Origin: Dyella jiangningensis
Lineage (GTDB): Bacteria > Pseudomonadota > Gammaproteobacteria > Xanthomonadales > Rhodanobacteraceae
Length of the DNA: 64,000 nt
Assembly: GCF_003264855.1 (NCBI RefSeq)
Contig: NZ_NFZS01000001.1
Location: 806,001 to 870,000 of the forward strand
Reading direction: 5' to 3'
Of the stretch, positions 40,699 through 49,458 are shown in pieces. Within the stretch, counting starts at the first letter, position 1, and the number at the start of each line of letters is the position of its first letter. The notes beneath the pieces were generated by a model. That model made no database searches and was not told where the DNA came from. It was given only the letters and a program-made list of their open reading frames with translations. The translations under genes were made by a program, and so were the position numbers.

Positions 40699-41616
40699 TC
40701 AGGGCGTGACGGGGCCGCGTCGACGCCACGCGGGCGGCACGATCGTGCCGCGGCGTAGCGCGATGACCAACAGCAACGCCGAGCAGCATGAGCAGATGAG
40801 CAACGCCACCACGGAGGCCTCCGCGCCGAACTCCCCGCCGGTCAGCCAGTCGGGGCCGCTGCGGCTGGAGCTGAGCCAACCCTGGGCGCTGGTGCCGGAT
40901 ACCGGAATGCCGAACACGGTGCCCTGCATGATGTTCCACGCCGCGTGCAAACCGATACACGGCCACAGTGAACGGGTGACGTGATAAAGCAGGGCAAGCA
41001 GCACGCCGGCTTCAATGGCGATGGCCAGGGAGCTCCACAGCGTGGCGCCCGGATTGAAGATATGCGCCGCGCCGAAGAACAGCGCGGAAATGGCCAGTGC
41101 CCACCACGTGCCCAGGCCTTCCTCGACGATGCGGAACAGCACGCCGCGCGTGATGATTTCCTCGCCGATGCCGGCCGACAACCCGACGGTCAGCACGGCT
41201 GGCAGCCAATCCACGCCGGGGTTCATGCCGGTCACGTGGTAACTGCCCGCCAGCCACAGCATCAGCACCACCGTGCTGAACAGCGCGGCGCCCAGCAACA
41301 GGCCTGCCGGTCCCAGCATGGCCAGGTCGCGGAGGGCGAATTCCCGCAGGGGCCGTCGCTCTACGGCCTTCACCAGGATGACGTAACTGACCACGGTGGA
41401 GAGCAGTTGCACGAAGAGGTTGCCCCACGCGTGTGTCAGGCGGGAGGTGCCGGGGCCGAAGAAGCCCAATGCGGCTGCTGCGGTCGAGCTCAGCTTGAAC
41501 AGGATGAGAAACAGCGCAATGAAAAAGACGATACGCGCGATGGGCGAGAACACCATCCAGCGTTGCCATGGCGTGGCGGTAACCGGCGTGGTGAAGGCGA
41601 TCTGGCTGGCTGACAT
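40699..41616 (-). CDS. CPBP-family intramembrane metalloprotease (CAAX-like)
   Basis: 305 residues with about eight hydrophobic helices. Family motifs: GEEIITRGVLF (the EExxxR zinc/catalytic motif), FGAAHIFNP (second His) and LHAAWNI. Members of the bacterial CPBP group include protease-like proteins of unknown target. ATG 41616 has AGGGAG upstream; a longer frame was rejected. It is monocistronic. Confidence 0.88.
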   Translation of the reverse strand: MSASQIAFTTPVTATPWQRWMVFSPIARIVFFIALFLILFKLSSTAAAALGFFGPGTSRLTHAWGNLFVQLLSTVVSYVILVKAVERRPLREFALRDLAMLGPAGLLLGAALFSTVVLMLWLAGSYHVTGMNPGVDWLPAVLTVGLSAGIGEEIITRGVLFRIVEEGLGTWWALAISALFFGAAHIFNPGATLWSSLAIAIEAGVLLALLYHVTRSLWPCIGLHAAWNIMQGTVFGIPVSGTSAQGWLSSSRSGPDWLTGGEFGAEASVVALLICSCCSALLLVIALRRGTIVPPAWRRRGPVTP

Positions 41617-41690
41617 GCGGTTGGGCTCCCTGTGACAGCGGGAGGTTACCAGTTCGAGTTGCCGGATCTGGGCGGGTGCCCGCAAGAACG

Positions 41691-41729
41691 ATGCATCGTC
41701 ATCCCGGTGCAAGCCGGGTGACGATGCAT
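41691..41729. repeat. Extragenic palindrome, family B (copy 3, extended)
   Basis: Arms of about 16 bases (ATGCATCGTCA-CCCGG and CCGGG-TGACGATGCAT, one bulge). It lies immediately downstream of prfC and upstream of the CPBP gene on the same strand, so it may also end or stabilise the prfC transcript. Confidence 0.65.
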
Positions 41730-41742
41730 GCGGCCAGTACGC

Positions 41743-43344
41743 TTACAGGTCGACCGACGTCGCGTGCTCGCGGGTGGCCGAAAAACGCACGGCCGGCGAG
41801 CGCTCTTGAGCCAGTTGCAGGTTCACGCGCGAGGGGGCGAGATAGACCAGTTCGCCCGCCGCATCGATGGCGAGGTTGTTGGCGTTCTTCTCGCGGAATT
41901 CCTCGAGCTTCTTGGCGTCGTCGCAGTGGATCCAGCGCGCGGTCGCCACGGTGACCGGCTCGAAGGTGGCATCCACGCCGTATTCGTCCTTGAGGCGATA
42001 GGCCACCACGTCGAACTGCAGCACGCCCACCGCGCCCAGGATGAGGTCATTGCTCATCAGCGGGCGGAAGAACTGCGTGGCGCCTTCCTCGGACAGCTGG
42101 GCCAGGCCCTTCTGCAGCGCCTTCATCTTCAGCGGATCGCGCAGGCGCGCGCGGCGGAACAGTTCCGGCGCGAAGTTGGGGATGCCGGTGAAGCTGACCA
42201 TCTCGCCTTCGGTGAAGGTGTCGCCGATGCCGATGGTGCCGTGGTTGTGCAGGCCGATCACGTCGCCGGGATAGGCGTTCTCCACGATTTCGCGGTCGCT
42301 GGCCATGAAGGTGAGCGCGTTGGCGATGCGCACCTCCTTGCCGGTGCGCGTCTGCATCATCTTCATGCCGGCGCTGTAGGTGCCCGAGCAGACGCGCATG
42401 AAGGCGATGCGGTCGCGGTGCGCCGGGTCCATGTTGGCCTGGATCTTGAACACGAAGCCCGTGAGGTCGCCTTCGTCCGGCTTCACTTCGCGCGAGAGCG
42501 TGGCGCGCGAACGCGGCGAGGGCGCGTGTTCGACGAAGAAGTCCAGCAGCAGCTGCACGCCGAAGTTGTTCACCGCCGAGCCGAAGAACACCGGGGTGAG
42601 CTTGCCGGCCAGGTACTGTTCGACATCGAACGGATGCGAGGCGCCCTGCACCAGCTCCAGCTCGTCGCGCAGCTCGGCCAGCGCCTCGGCGCCAATCGCC
42701 GCTTCCAGGCCCGGGGCATCGAGGCCCTTGAAGATGGTCGAATCCTGGCGCGTGAAATTCTTGCCCTGCTCGAATACATGCACCTCGTCGAGCAGCAGGT
42801 GGTACACGCCCTTCAGGCGCTTGCCCATGCCGATCGGCCAGGTCAGCGGCGCGCAGGCGATGCCCAGCACCGATTCCACTTCGTCCAGCAGCTCGATCGG
42901 CGAGCGGCCCTCGCGGTCGAGCTTGTTGATGAAGGTCATGATCGGCGTGTCGCGCAGGCGGCACACCTCCATCAGCTTGATGGTGCGTTCCTCCACGCCC
43001 TTGGCGCAGTCGATCACCATCAGCGCCGAGTCCACCGCGGTGAGCACGCGGTAGGTGTCCTCGGAGAAGTCCGCGTGGCCCGGGGTGTCCAGCAGGTTGA
43101 CGATGCGACCCTCGTAGGGGAACTGCATCACCGAGGAGGTCACCGAGATGCCGCGCTCCTTTTCCAGCGCCATCCAGTCTGAAGTGGCGTGGCGGGCGGC
43201 CTTGCGGCCCTTCACCGAGCCGGCCATCTGGATCGCGCCGCCGAACAGCAGCAGCTTTTCGGTCAGCGTGGTCTTGCCCGCGTCAGGGTGGCTGACGATG
43301 GCGAAGGTACGGCGGCGGCGGGTTTCGGTGAGATGGGTAGACAT
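41743..43344 (-). CDS. prfC: Peptide chain release factor 3
   Basis: A 533-residue translational GTPase that removes RF1/RF2 from the ribosome. G1 [15 protein letters not shown]3 [14 protein letters not shown] and G4 NKLDREG are intact; the length matches the family. The C-terminus resembles RF3 domain III ([18 protein letters not shown]). Monocistronic, followed by a palindrome. Confidence 0.98.
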   Translation of the reverse strand: MSTHLTETRRRRTFAIVSHPDAGKTTLTEKLLLFGGAIQMAGSVKGRKAARHATSDWMALEKERGISVTSSVMQFPYEGRIVNLLDTPGHADFSEDTYRVLTAVDSALMVIDCAKGVEERTIKLMEVCRLRDTPIMTFINKLDREGRSPIELLDEVESVLGIACAPLTWPIGMGKRLKGVYHLLLDEVHVFEQGKNFTRQDSTIFKGLDAPGLEAAIGAEALAELRDELELVQGASHPFDVEQYLAGKLTPVFFGSAVNNFGVQLLLDFFVEHAPSPRSRATLSREVKPDEGDLTGFVFKIQANMDPAHRDRIAFMRVCSGTYSAGMKMMQTRTGKEVRIANALTFMASDREIVENAYPGDVIGLHNHGTIGIGDTFTEGEMVSFTGIPNFAPELFRRARLRDPLKMKALQKGLAQLSEEGATQFFRPLMSNDLILGAVGVLQFDVVAYRLKDEYGVDATFEPVTVATARWIHCDDAKKLEEFREKNANNLAIDAAGELVYLAPSRVNLQLAQERSPAVRFSATREHATSVDL

Positions 43345-43415
43345 GGCGGTTTCTGGGCTCGCGAACCGGCCATTGTACCAAGGGCGGAGGAGGGGTGCGG
43401 GCAGCCTGAGCCCTT

Positions 43416-43531
43416 GTAGGAGCGCACCCAGTGCGCGATGGCCTTACCGGGCGGTAGCGCGCGAGGGTTTGGCGAAGACCTGCCACTGAGAGTGAGCGTG
43501 GTTCGCGGTCGCGCACTGGGTGCGCTCCTAC
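43416..43531. repeat. Extragenic palindromic doublet, family A (copy 2)
   Basis: Arms of 21 bases, GTAGGAGCGCACCCAGTG plus CGC, and the exact reverse complement, separated by about 74 bases, between prfC and the M24 peptidase gene. The spacer has no other recognised element. Confidence 0.85.
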
Positions 43532-43551
43532 AGCGGGTGGGCTTCGTCGGC

Positions 43552-44214
43552 TCAGGCCGTCAGCAAGTCCTCATAAAACGCCCCATACGGCTCGGTCGGA
43601 TGGGCGATCTGTATCTCCAGGATCCACAGCCCGCTGGAAGGCCGTTCCCCGAGCTCGCCCAGGTCGCCCGCCTTGTGCACCGCATGCGGGAAATCGCTGA
43701 CGCGGTGGCCCTTGATCTCATGGTTGAGCCGCCAGCCGATCGCCTCGGCCTGCCGCTCGGCAAAGGCGTACAGCGCCTCGCCGCTGAGGCCGCGGGAGCG
43801 CCAGGCGTCGGCGACGAGATGGAACAGCTGGCGCGCCGCCTCGGCGCAGGCCTGCTGCTGCGGAGCGTGGCCGGTCACGAAGGTGTCGCCCGCGTCGCCC
43901 TCGTGCCCCGAGAACACCAGGCCGAGGTCGATGAAGTAGATGTCGTTCTCGCCGAGTCGCACGCCGGGCTCGGAGCGCTCGCGGTAGGTCTTGGTCGTGT
44001 TTGGCCCGATGCGGATGATCACCGGGTGCCACAGGCGCTCCATGCCGAGCTTCTGGAACACCTCCAGCGCCATGGCCTTGGCCTCGTCCTCGCTGATGCC
44101 TGGCTGCATGCGCGCGCGGATGCCCTGCAGCGCGGCCCAGGTGCGTTCACGGGCGTGCTGCATCAGTTGCGGATCGAAGCGGTCGCCGACCGCTTCCTGG
44201 CGAGGATGGCTCAT
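43552..44214 (-). CDS. M24-family metallopeptidase (aminopeptidase-P/methionine-aminopeptidase fold)
   Basis: 220 residues of the pita-bread fold. Metal ligands appear in FIDLGLVF and GDAGDTFV (two Asp), the HEIKGHRVSDFPHAVH region (His) and WILEIQIAH (Glu). Members of this short group often lack an N-terminal domain and their peptides are unknown. ATG 44214 was preferred over a start eight codons upstream. It is followed upstream by the DUF1304 gene after a 37-base gap. Confidence 0.8.
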   Translation of the reverse strand: MSHPRQEAVGDRFDPQLMQHARERTWAALQGIRARMQPGISEDEAKAMALEVFQKLGMERLWHPVIIRIGPNTTKTYRERSEPGVRLGENDIYFIDLGLVFSGHEGDAGDTFVTGHAPQQQACAEAARQLFHLVADAWRSRGLSGEALYAFAERQAEAIGWRLNHEIKGHRVSDFPHAVHKAGDLGELGERPSSGLWILEIQIAHPTEPYGAFYEDLLTA

Positions 44215-44251
44215 GTTTGCGGGGTCCGTCGGAGGCACGCGAAGGCGCCGG

Positions 44252-44608
44252 TCAGGCCAGCAGCATCAGCACGATGCCGATGAAGGCCGGAAGCGCCTGG
44301 ATCCACAACACCTTGCGCGTGGCGGTCAGCCCGCCGAACACGCCGGCAACCAGGATGCAGCCCAGGAAGAACAGGATCACCGGGCGTCCGCTGGCGCCCA
44401 GCCACAGGCCCCACAGCAGGCCGGCAGCCAGGAAGCCGTTGTAGAGGCCCTGGTTGGCCGCGAGCACTTTCGACTGCTGCGCGAATTCCTCGCTGAGACC
44501 GAACGCGCGCCGGCCCGACGGTCGGGTCCACAGGAACATCTCCAGCACCAGGAACCACAGGTGCAGCAGGGCGATGAAGGCGACGACGAGCAAGGCGAGC
44601 AGGGACAT
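44252..44608 (-). CDS. DUF1304 membrane protein
   Basis: 118 residues with four predicted transmembrane segments. It begins MSLLALLVVAFIALLHLWF and has the conserved LEMFLWTRPSGRRAFG and NQGLYNGFLAAGLLWGL of the DUF1304 family. Function unknown. ATG 44608 was chosen because the family's N-terminus begins there. Confidence 0.85.
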   Translation of the reverse strand: MSLLALLVVAFIALLHLWFLVLEMFLWTRPSGRRAFGLSEEFAQQSKVLAANQGLYNGFLAAGLLWGLWLGASGRPVILFFLGCILVAGVFGGLTATRKVLWIQALPAFIGIVLMLLA

Positions 44609-44820
44609 GGGTTCGAAAGTGGCTGAACGAGGCGCGAAGTGTTGCAGTCCCCGGCGGGCCCGGCAAACCCCGGCGCTAACACTTCCGGCCAATGGCTCGG
44701 CCCGCGGGTGCGGCGTAGGTTCGTCAAGCTGGGTCCGGAGGGAGTCGCGCCCAAGGACAGTGACGTCGCGCCTGCGGCAAGGGCATTACCCGGCCAATCC
44801 AACTCCGGGGAGTCATCACC

Positions 44821-45612
44821 ATGAACAAGCCACTGTGCGCGGGCCTGTGCCTGCTGTTGCTGTATCCGGTCGGGGCGATGGCCGAAGGGCCGTTCGACGG
44901 TACCTGGAAGGTCGACATGAGCAAGGTGCAGATGCCCAGGAAGCCCGACGTGCTGGTGCTCAAGGACGGCATGTACGAGTGCAAGACCTGCGTGCCGCCG
45001 GTCAGCATCAAGGCCGACGGGCAGGACCATCCGGTGGCCGGCCACCCGTACTTCGACGTCATGGCCGTGCAGGTGGTGGATGCCCACACCGTGAAGGAGA
45101 CCGACAAGAAGGGCGGCAAGGTGGTCGCCACCTCGACCACCACCGTGGCGCCCGACGGCAAGCATGCGCACGTCGAATTCAGCGACAGCAGCAATTCGAA
45201 CGGCGCGCCGGTCACCGGCAGCGCGGAACTGAAGCGGGTGGCGGCGGGCCCGGCGGGTTCGCATGCGCTGTCGGGCTCGTGGATCACGGCAAGCATGGGT
45301 GACATGTCCGACAACGCCACCGCGATTACCTACAAGGAAGAGGCCGGCATGTTGAGCATGAGTGCGCCGACGGGGCAGTCGTACGAGGCGAAGATGGATG
45401 GCACCGAGGCGCCGTACAAGGGCGACCCCGGCATCAACGCCGTCACGGTGAAGAAGACCGGCAAGCATTCCATGGTCGAGACCGACAAGCGCGACGGCAA
45501 GGTGGTCGCGGTGCTCACCTCCACCGTGTCCGCCGATGGCAAGACCATGCATGTGCTGTTCGACGACAAGCTGCGCGATCGCACGATGAGCTTCGAGGCC
45601 GTCAAGCAGTGA
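44821..45612 (+). CDS. Secreted protein with internally duplicated beta-rich domain
   Basis: 263 residues; signal peptide ending near AMA-EGP. The protein contains two related halves: VKETDKKGGKVVATSTTTV followed by APDGKHAHVEF, and MVETDKRDGKVVAVLTSTV followed by SADGKTMHVLF. The N-terminal DGTWKVDMSKVQMPRKPDV and a CKTC pair are notable. No known enzyme motif. GGGGAG precedes the ATG. The metX regulatory region begins about 100 bases downstream. Confidence 0.75.
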   Translation: MNKPLCAGLCLLLLYPVGAMAEGPFDGTWKVDMSKVQMPRKPDVLVLKDGMYECKTCVPPVSIKADGQDHPVAGHPYFDVMAVQVVDAHTVKETDKKGGKVVATSTTTVAPDGKHAHVEFSDSSNSNGAPVTGSAELKRVAAGPAGSHALSGSWITASMGDMSDNATAITYKEEAGMLSMSAPTGQSYEAKMDGTEAPYKGDPGINAVTVKKTGKHSMVETDKRDGKVVAVLTSTVSADGKTMHVLFDDKLRDRTMSFEAVKQ

Positions 45613-45709
45613 CGCGATGCCGCGCCAGGGCCATCCAGGGCCTTGGCGCCGCAAGGTTTCACGCGAAACCGACGATTTGCATCACATAAGTGTCGATGGC
45701 TAGGTGCAT

Positions 45710-45725
45710 AGACGTTTAGACGTCT
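45710..45725. promoter_or_regulatory. Tandem MetJ operator (two met boxes) upstream of metX
   Basis: AGACGTTT followed directly by AGACGTCT: 7/8 and 8/8 matches to the met box AGACGTCT. Two adjacent boxes are the minimal MetJ operator. The pair ends one base before the -35 element of the metX promoter. A flanking 8-mer on the left matches at 4/8 only. Confidence 0.85.
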
Positions 45726-45726
45726 A

Positions 45727-45756
45727 TTGACACGCGGCAACGCCTGCCGGTAGATT
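45727..45756 (+). promoter_or_regulatory. Promoter of the metX-metB-hom operon
   Basis: Consensus -35 TTGACA (45727-45732), 18-base spacer, -10 TAGATT (45751-45756); start predicted near 45762, just before the riboswitch. Confidence 0.8.
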
Positions 45757-45764
45757 CTCCTTCA

Positions 45765-45875
45765 CTCATCGAGACCGGCTGAGGGACAGGCCCTTTGAAG
45801 CCGGGGCAACCTGCGGAACCTTCCGCAACGGTGCCAATTCCTGCGGCGGCGCTACGGCGCCAGCCGCGAGATGAG
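45765..45875 (+). promoter_or_regulatory. SAM-I (S-box) riboswitch aptamer
   Basis: All four helices are visible. P1: CTCATC 45765-45770 with GATGAG 45870-45875. P2: CCGGCT 45775-45780 with AGCCGG 45799-45804. P3: TGCGGA/TCCGCA around 45812-45827. P4: GCGGCGGCGC (45843-45852) with GCGCC and GCCGC (45857-45867, one bulged A). The conserved core GAGGGA, GGCCC, TTGAAGCC, GGCAACC and GGTGCCAATTCC is present. It binds S-adenosylmethionine and lies in the metX leader. Confidence 0.9.
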
Positions 45876-45919
45876 GGCAGAACCGCACCGCCCGCGCATC
45901 CGCCGGCCGTGCGTCGGCT

Positions 45920-45957
45920 CTCCTCTCCGGTCCGCAGGTCGATGCCACGACCGGAGA
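45920..45957 (+). promoter_or_regulatory. Riboswitch expression platform sequestering the metX ribosome site
   Basis: TCTCCGGTC (45924-45932) is exactly complementary to GACCGGAGA (45949-45957), which contains the metX GGAG ribosome site. CTCCTCTC (45920-45927), overlapping the first arm, can instead pair (7/8) with GAGATGAG (45868-45875), the 3' strand of P1. With SAM bound, P1 forms and the ribosome site is closed; without SAM, the antisequestor opens it. This is therefore a translational switch. Confidence 0.8.
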
Positions 45958-45965
45958 AGATCGAG

Positions 45966-46994
45966 ATGTCCAGCCAGCCGCAACCCGTCTCGCCCGCTGT
46001 GTCCGACTCTGTCGCGGCCGCCGGCGCCATGCGGCCGGACCTCACCACCCAGCGCAGCGCCCGCCGCGTCACGCTCACCCCCAAGTACGGCAGCACGCCG
46101 CGCGAAGTGGACGTGCGCTACCTGTGGTGCGGCGCGCCGGATGCGCCCACCGTCATCGTGCAGGGCGGCATCTCGGCCACCCGTGACGTGGTGGCGCTGG
46201 ACAGCGAGAGCGCGGCGGGCTGGTGGCAGGACCAGGTGGGCGCAGGCCGCCCCGTCGACCTCGATCGCTGCCGCGTGCTGTCGATCGACTGGATCACCCC
46301 GGCCGACTTCGGCGACGTGCAGGCCGTATCCAGCGAGGACCAGGCCGACGCGCTGGCCGCGCTGGTCGACGCGCTGGGCATCGGCCGCGTGCATGCCTTC
46401 ATCGGGTCTTCCTACGGCGCCATGGCCGCGTTGGCGTTTGCCGCGCGCCATCCGTATGCGCTGGGTCGCCTGGTGCTGCTGGCGGGCGCCCATCGCCCGC
46501 ACCCGTTGGCCACGGCGCAGCGCTCCGTGCAGCGCGGCATCGTGCGCCTGGGCCAGGATTGCGGCCAGCCCGAGCAGGCGCTGGCGCTCGCTCGCCAGCT
46601 GGCGATGACCACCTACCGCGGCAGCGAGGAGTTCGCCAAGCGCTTTGCCGCCGCGCCGGAATTCCGCGAAGGCCGCTTCCATTTCCCGGTTGAGGACTAC
46701 CTGGAACACGCCGGTCGCCGCTTCGTCGAGCGCTTCGACGTGGAGCGCTTCCTCGCGCTGTCCGAATCCATCGACCTGCATGACGTGCAGCCCGAGCAGA
46801 TCGCCGCGCCGTCCACGCTGATCGGCTTCCCGTCCGATCGCCTGGTGCCGCTGGCCGACCTGTGCGAGCTGCAGCGCCGCCTGCATGGTCCGGCCACGCT
46901 CGAAGTGGTCGAGTCGCCCTACGGCCACGACGCCTTCCTCAAGGAAACCGACCGCCTCGCGCCGCTGCTGCGCGAAGCACTGGCCGGCTGTTGA
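45966..46994 (+). CDS. metX: Homoserine O-acyltransferase (MetX family)
   Basis: 342 residues, alpha/beta-hydrolase fold. The nucleophile is Ser in GSSYGAMAALAF, with Asp in FPSDRLVP and His in GHDAFLKE. It acylates homoserine as the first committed step of methionine synthesis; in this order the donor is probably succinyl-CoA rather than acetyl-CoA (family knowledge, not visible here). ATG 45966 is preceded by GGAGAAG and follows the SAM-I leader. The 30-residue Ser/Pro/Ala N-terminus is variable. Followed after 37 bases by metB and then hom. Confidence 0.93.
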   Translation: MSSQPQPVSPAVSDSVAAAGAMRPDLTTQRSARRVTLTPKYGSTPREVDVRYLWCGAPDAPTVIVQGGISATRDVVALDSESAAGWWQDQVGAGRPVDLDRCRVLSIDWITPADFGDVQAVSSEDQADALAALVDALGIGRVHAFIGSSYGAMAALAFAARHPYALGRLVLLAGAHRPHPLATAQRSVQRGIVRLGQDCGQPEQALALARQLAMTTYRGSEEFAKRFAAAPEFREGRFHFPVEDYLEHAGRRFVERFDVERFLALSESIDLHDVQPEQIAAPSTLIGFPSDRLVPLADLCELQRRLHGPATLEVVESPYGHDAFLKETDRLAPLLREALAGC

Positions 46995-47031
46995 CCCCAT
47001 ACCGCATACGCATCACGCACGGAGATTCACC

Positions 47032-48222
47032 ATGAGCGACACCCCCGCCCCCTGTACCCGCGCCGTGCGCGCCGGCATCGAATCGGACACCCAGCACGGC
47101 GCCGTGGTGCCGCCGCTGCACCTGTCCACCAACTACGCGTTCGACGGCTTCGGCAACAAGCGTGCGTATGACTACTCGCGCAGCGGCAACCCCACGCGCG
47201 ATCTGCTGGGGGAAGCGCTCGCCGAGCTGGAGCAGGGCGCCGGCGCGGTCGTGACGGCCAGCGGCATGGCCGCGGTGGCGCTGGCGCTGGAGCTGGTGCC
47301 GGCCGGTTCGCTGGTGCTGGCCGCGCATGACTGCTACGGCGGCACCTGGCGCCTGCTCGACGCATGGGCGAAGAAGGGCCGCTTCCAGGTGCGTTTCGTC
47401 GATCTCACCAACAGCCATGCGCTGGCCGATGGCCTCGCGTTGAAGCCGTCGCTGGTGTGGGTGGAAACGCCGTCCAACCCGCTGCTGCGCATCACCGATA
47501 TCCGCCACGTGGCGCAGGCCGCGCACGCCGCCGGTGCACTGCTGGTGGTGGACAACACTTTCCTCTCGCCGGCGCTGCAGCAGCCGCTCACGCTGGGCGC
47601 CGACGTGGTGGTGCATTCGACCACCAAGTACATCAACGGCCACAGCGACGTGGTGGGCGGCGCCGTGGTGGCGCGTGACCCGGCCGTGGCCGACCAGCTG
47701 AAGTGGTGGGGCAACTGCAATGGCCTCACCGGTGCGCCGTTCGACAGCTTCCTCACCCTGCGCGGCCTTCGCACGCTGAGCGTGCGCCTGCGCCAGCACC
47801 AGGAGAACGCGGTGCGCATCGCCGAACGTCTGGACGGCCATGCGGCCGTACGCAAGGTCTACTATCCGGGCCTGGAAAGCCACGCCGGCCACGCGCTCGC
47901 CGCGCGCCAGCAGCTGGGCTTCGGCGCGATGCTGAGCTTCGAGATCGAAGGCGACGTGCCGCATATCGAAGCCTTCGTCGATGGCCTGCGCTACTTCTCG
48001 CTGGCCGAATCGCTGGGTGGCGTGGAAAGCCTGGTGGCGCATCCGGCCACCATGACCCATGCGTCGATGGCGCCGGAGGCCCGTCGCGCGGCTGGCATTG
48101 CCGACAGCCTGCTGCGCCTGTCGGTGGGCATCGAGGATGGCGACGACCTGCTGCGTGATCTCGATGCAGCGCTGTCGCGCGCGCTGGCCGTGGGTGAAGG
48201 CAAACGCCGGGTGAGCGCATGA
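47032..48222 (+). CDS. metB: Cystathionine gamma-synthase
   Basis: 396 residues, PLP enzyme of the Cys/Met metabolism family. The PLP Lys lies in HSTTKYINGHSD; SGMAAVALALELV, YSRSGNPTRD and ETPSNPLLRITDI are typical. It condenses O-acylhomoserine with cysteine. ATG 47032 has GGAG upstream; a longer frame overlaps metX. Its end overlaps hom by four bases. The position between metX and hom supports MetB over MetC or a gamma-lyase. Confidence 0.95.
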   Translation: MSDTPAPCTRAVRAGIESDTQHGAVVPPLHLSTNYAFDGFGNKRAYDYSRSGNPTRDLLGEALAELEQGAGAVVTASGMAAVALALELVPAGSLVLAAHDCYGGTWRLLDAWAKKGRFQVRFVDLTNSHALADGLALKPSLVWVETPSNPLLRITDIRHVAQAAHAAGALLVVDNTFLSPALQQPLTLGADVVVHSTTKYINGHSDVVGGAVVARDPAVADQLKWWGNCNGLTGAPFDSFLTLRGLRTLSVRLRQHQENAVRIAERLDGHAAVRKVYYPGLESHAGHALAARQQLGFGAMLSFEIEGDVPHIEAFVDGLRYFSLAESLGGVESLVAHPATMTHASMAPEARRAAGIADSLLRLSVGIEDGDDLLRDLDAALSRALAVGEGKRRVSA

Positions 48223-49304
48223 GCGCGGTGCTGGCGGCGGAGGCTGCAATCGCACCGAAACCGCAGGCGTCCTCGTCCATCGCCGCGGTGCTGCTCGGCA
48301 CCGGCGTGGTCGGCGGCGCCTTTCTCAAGTTGCTCAATACACCGGCGGCATCGTCGATCCGCCTGGTGGGCGCGGCCAATTCGCGCCGTCAGCAGACGCA
48401 GGCCGAACTGCTGGCCGACCGCGCATTGCGCGAGAAGCTGAAGAGCCATGGCGACGTGCGTGACGATGCGGCGTTGTTGTCCGCGCTGGACGCGAACGAT
48501 GCGGCAGTGAAAGTCATCATCGACGCGACCGCCTGCGGCACGCTCGCTTCGCGGCACTCGGAATGGCTGGCGCGTGGCTACCACGTGGTGACCGCAAACA
48601 AGTCCCTTGCCGGGGGCGATCTCCCGGGTTGGCGTGCGCTGCAGGCAGCGCTGGCGCAGGGCGGCCGCTACGGCGATTCGGCGACGGTGGGTGCCGGCCT
48701 GCCGGTGATCTCCACGCTGCGCCGCCTGCGTCATTGCGGCGACGCGCTGCTCACGCTGGAAGGCGTGTTCTCCGGCTCGCTCTCGTACCTGTTCAACCAG
48801 TACGACGGAAGCCAGCCGTTTTCGGCGTTGCTGCGTCGTGCACGCGAACTGGGATATACCGAGCCCGATCCGCGTTCCGATCTCTCGGGCGAGGACGTCG
48901 CGCGCAAGCTGCTGATACTCGCGCGCTGCGCGGGTTTCGCACTGCGTCCCGACGAAGTGGAAGTGGAAAGCCTGGTGCCGGAAAGCCTGCGTGGCGTGGA
49001 TGTGGAAACCTTCCTCGCGCGCCTGGAAGAATTGGACGAGCCGCTGGCGGCCCGTCATGCCGAAGCAAAAGCGCGCGGCGGCGCATTGCGCTTCCTCGCG
49101 CGCCTCAACCAGCGCGGCCGTGCCCGCGTGGGCCTGGTGGAGGTACCGGCCAACCATCCGGCCACGCGCCTCTACGGCACCGACAACCAGTTCGCCCTCA
49201 GCACCACGCGCTACAACACGCAGCCGCTGGTGATCCAGGGGCCCGGTGCGGGGCCGGAGGTAACAGCACAGGCGTTGCTGGGGGATGTGCTCGCGCTGGC
49301 GTGA
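48219..49304 (+). CDS. hom: Homoserine dehydrogenase without ACT domain
   Basis: 361 residues. The NAD(P)-binding motif GTGVVGGAFLKLL lies near residue 28; the catalytic domain has NKSLAGG, GAGLPVISTLRRL, FSGSLSYLFNQYDG and YTEPDPRSDLSGEDVARKL. Homoserine dehydrogenases with feedback control carry an ACT domain; this one ends after the catalytic domain, so it is probably not inhibited by threonine (inference). Overlaps metB by four bases and ends the operon. Confidence 0.95.
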   Translation: MSAVLAAEAAIAPKPQASSSIAAVLLGTGVVGGAFLKLLNTPAASSIRLVGAANSRRQQTQAELLADRALREKLKSHGDVRDDAALLSALDANDAAVKVIIDATACGTLASRHSEWLARGYHVVTANKSLAGGDLPGWRALQAALAQGGRYGDSATVGAGLPVISTLRRLRHCGDALLTLEGVFSGSLSYLFNQYDGSQPFSALLRRARELGYTEPDPRSDLSGEDVARKLLILARCAGFALRPDEVEVESLVPESLRGVDVETFLARLEELDEPLAARHAEAKARGGALRFLARLNQRGRARVGLVEVPANHPATRLYGTDNQFALSTTRYNTQPLVIQGPGAGPEVTAQALLGDVLALA

Positions 49305-49321
49305 GCGTAGCGCGGCTTGAA

Positions 49322-49387
49322 TCGCGCACTGGGTGCGCTCCTACAGAAGATCTGCGTCGTTGTTGTGGGAGCGCACCTTATGCGCGA
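49322..49387. repeat. Extragenic palindromic doublet, family A (copy 3)
   Basis: TCGCGCACTGGGTGCGCTCC plus TAC on the left and a diverged partner GTGGGAGCGCACCTTATGCG plus CGA on the right, 20 bases apart, after hom. Confidence 0.8.
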
Positions 49388-49404
49388 CTACCTCATCGCC
49401 CAAT

Positions 49405-49438
49405 AAAAAACGCGCGGCTCACACCGCGCGTCTTTTTC
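49405..49438. terminator. Bidirectional terminator after hom
   Basis: AAAAAA, CGCGCGG, loop CTCACA, CCGCGCG, TCTTTTT; convergent genes on both sides. Confidence 0.88.
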
Positions 49439-49458
49439 TTTCCCGAAGGGCCGTGCGA

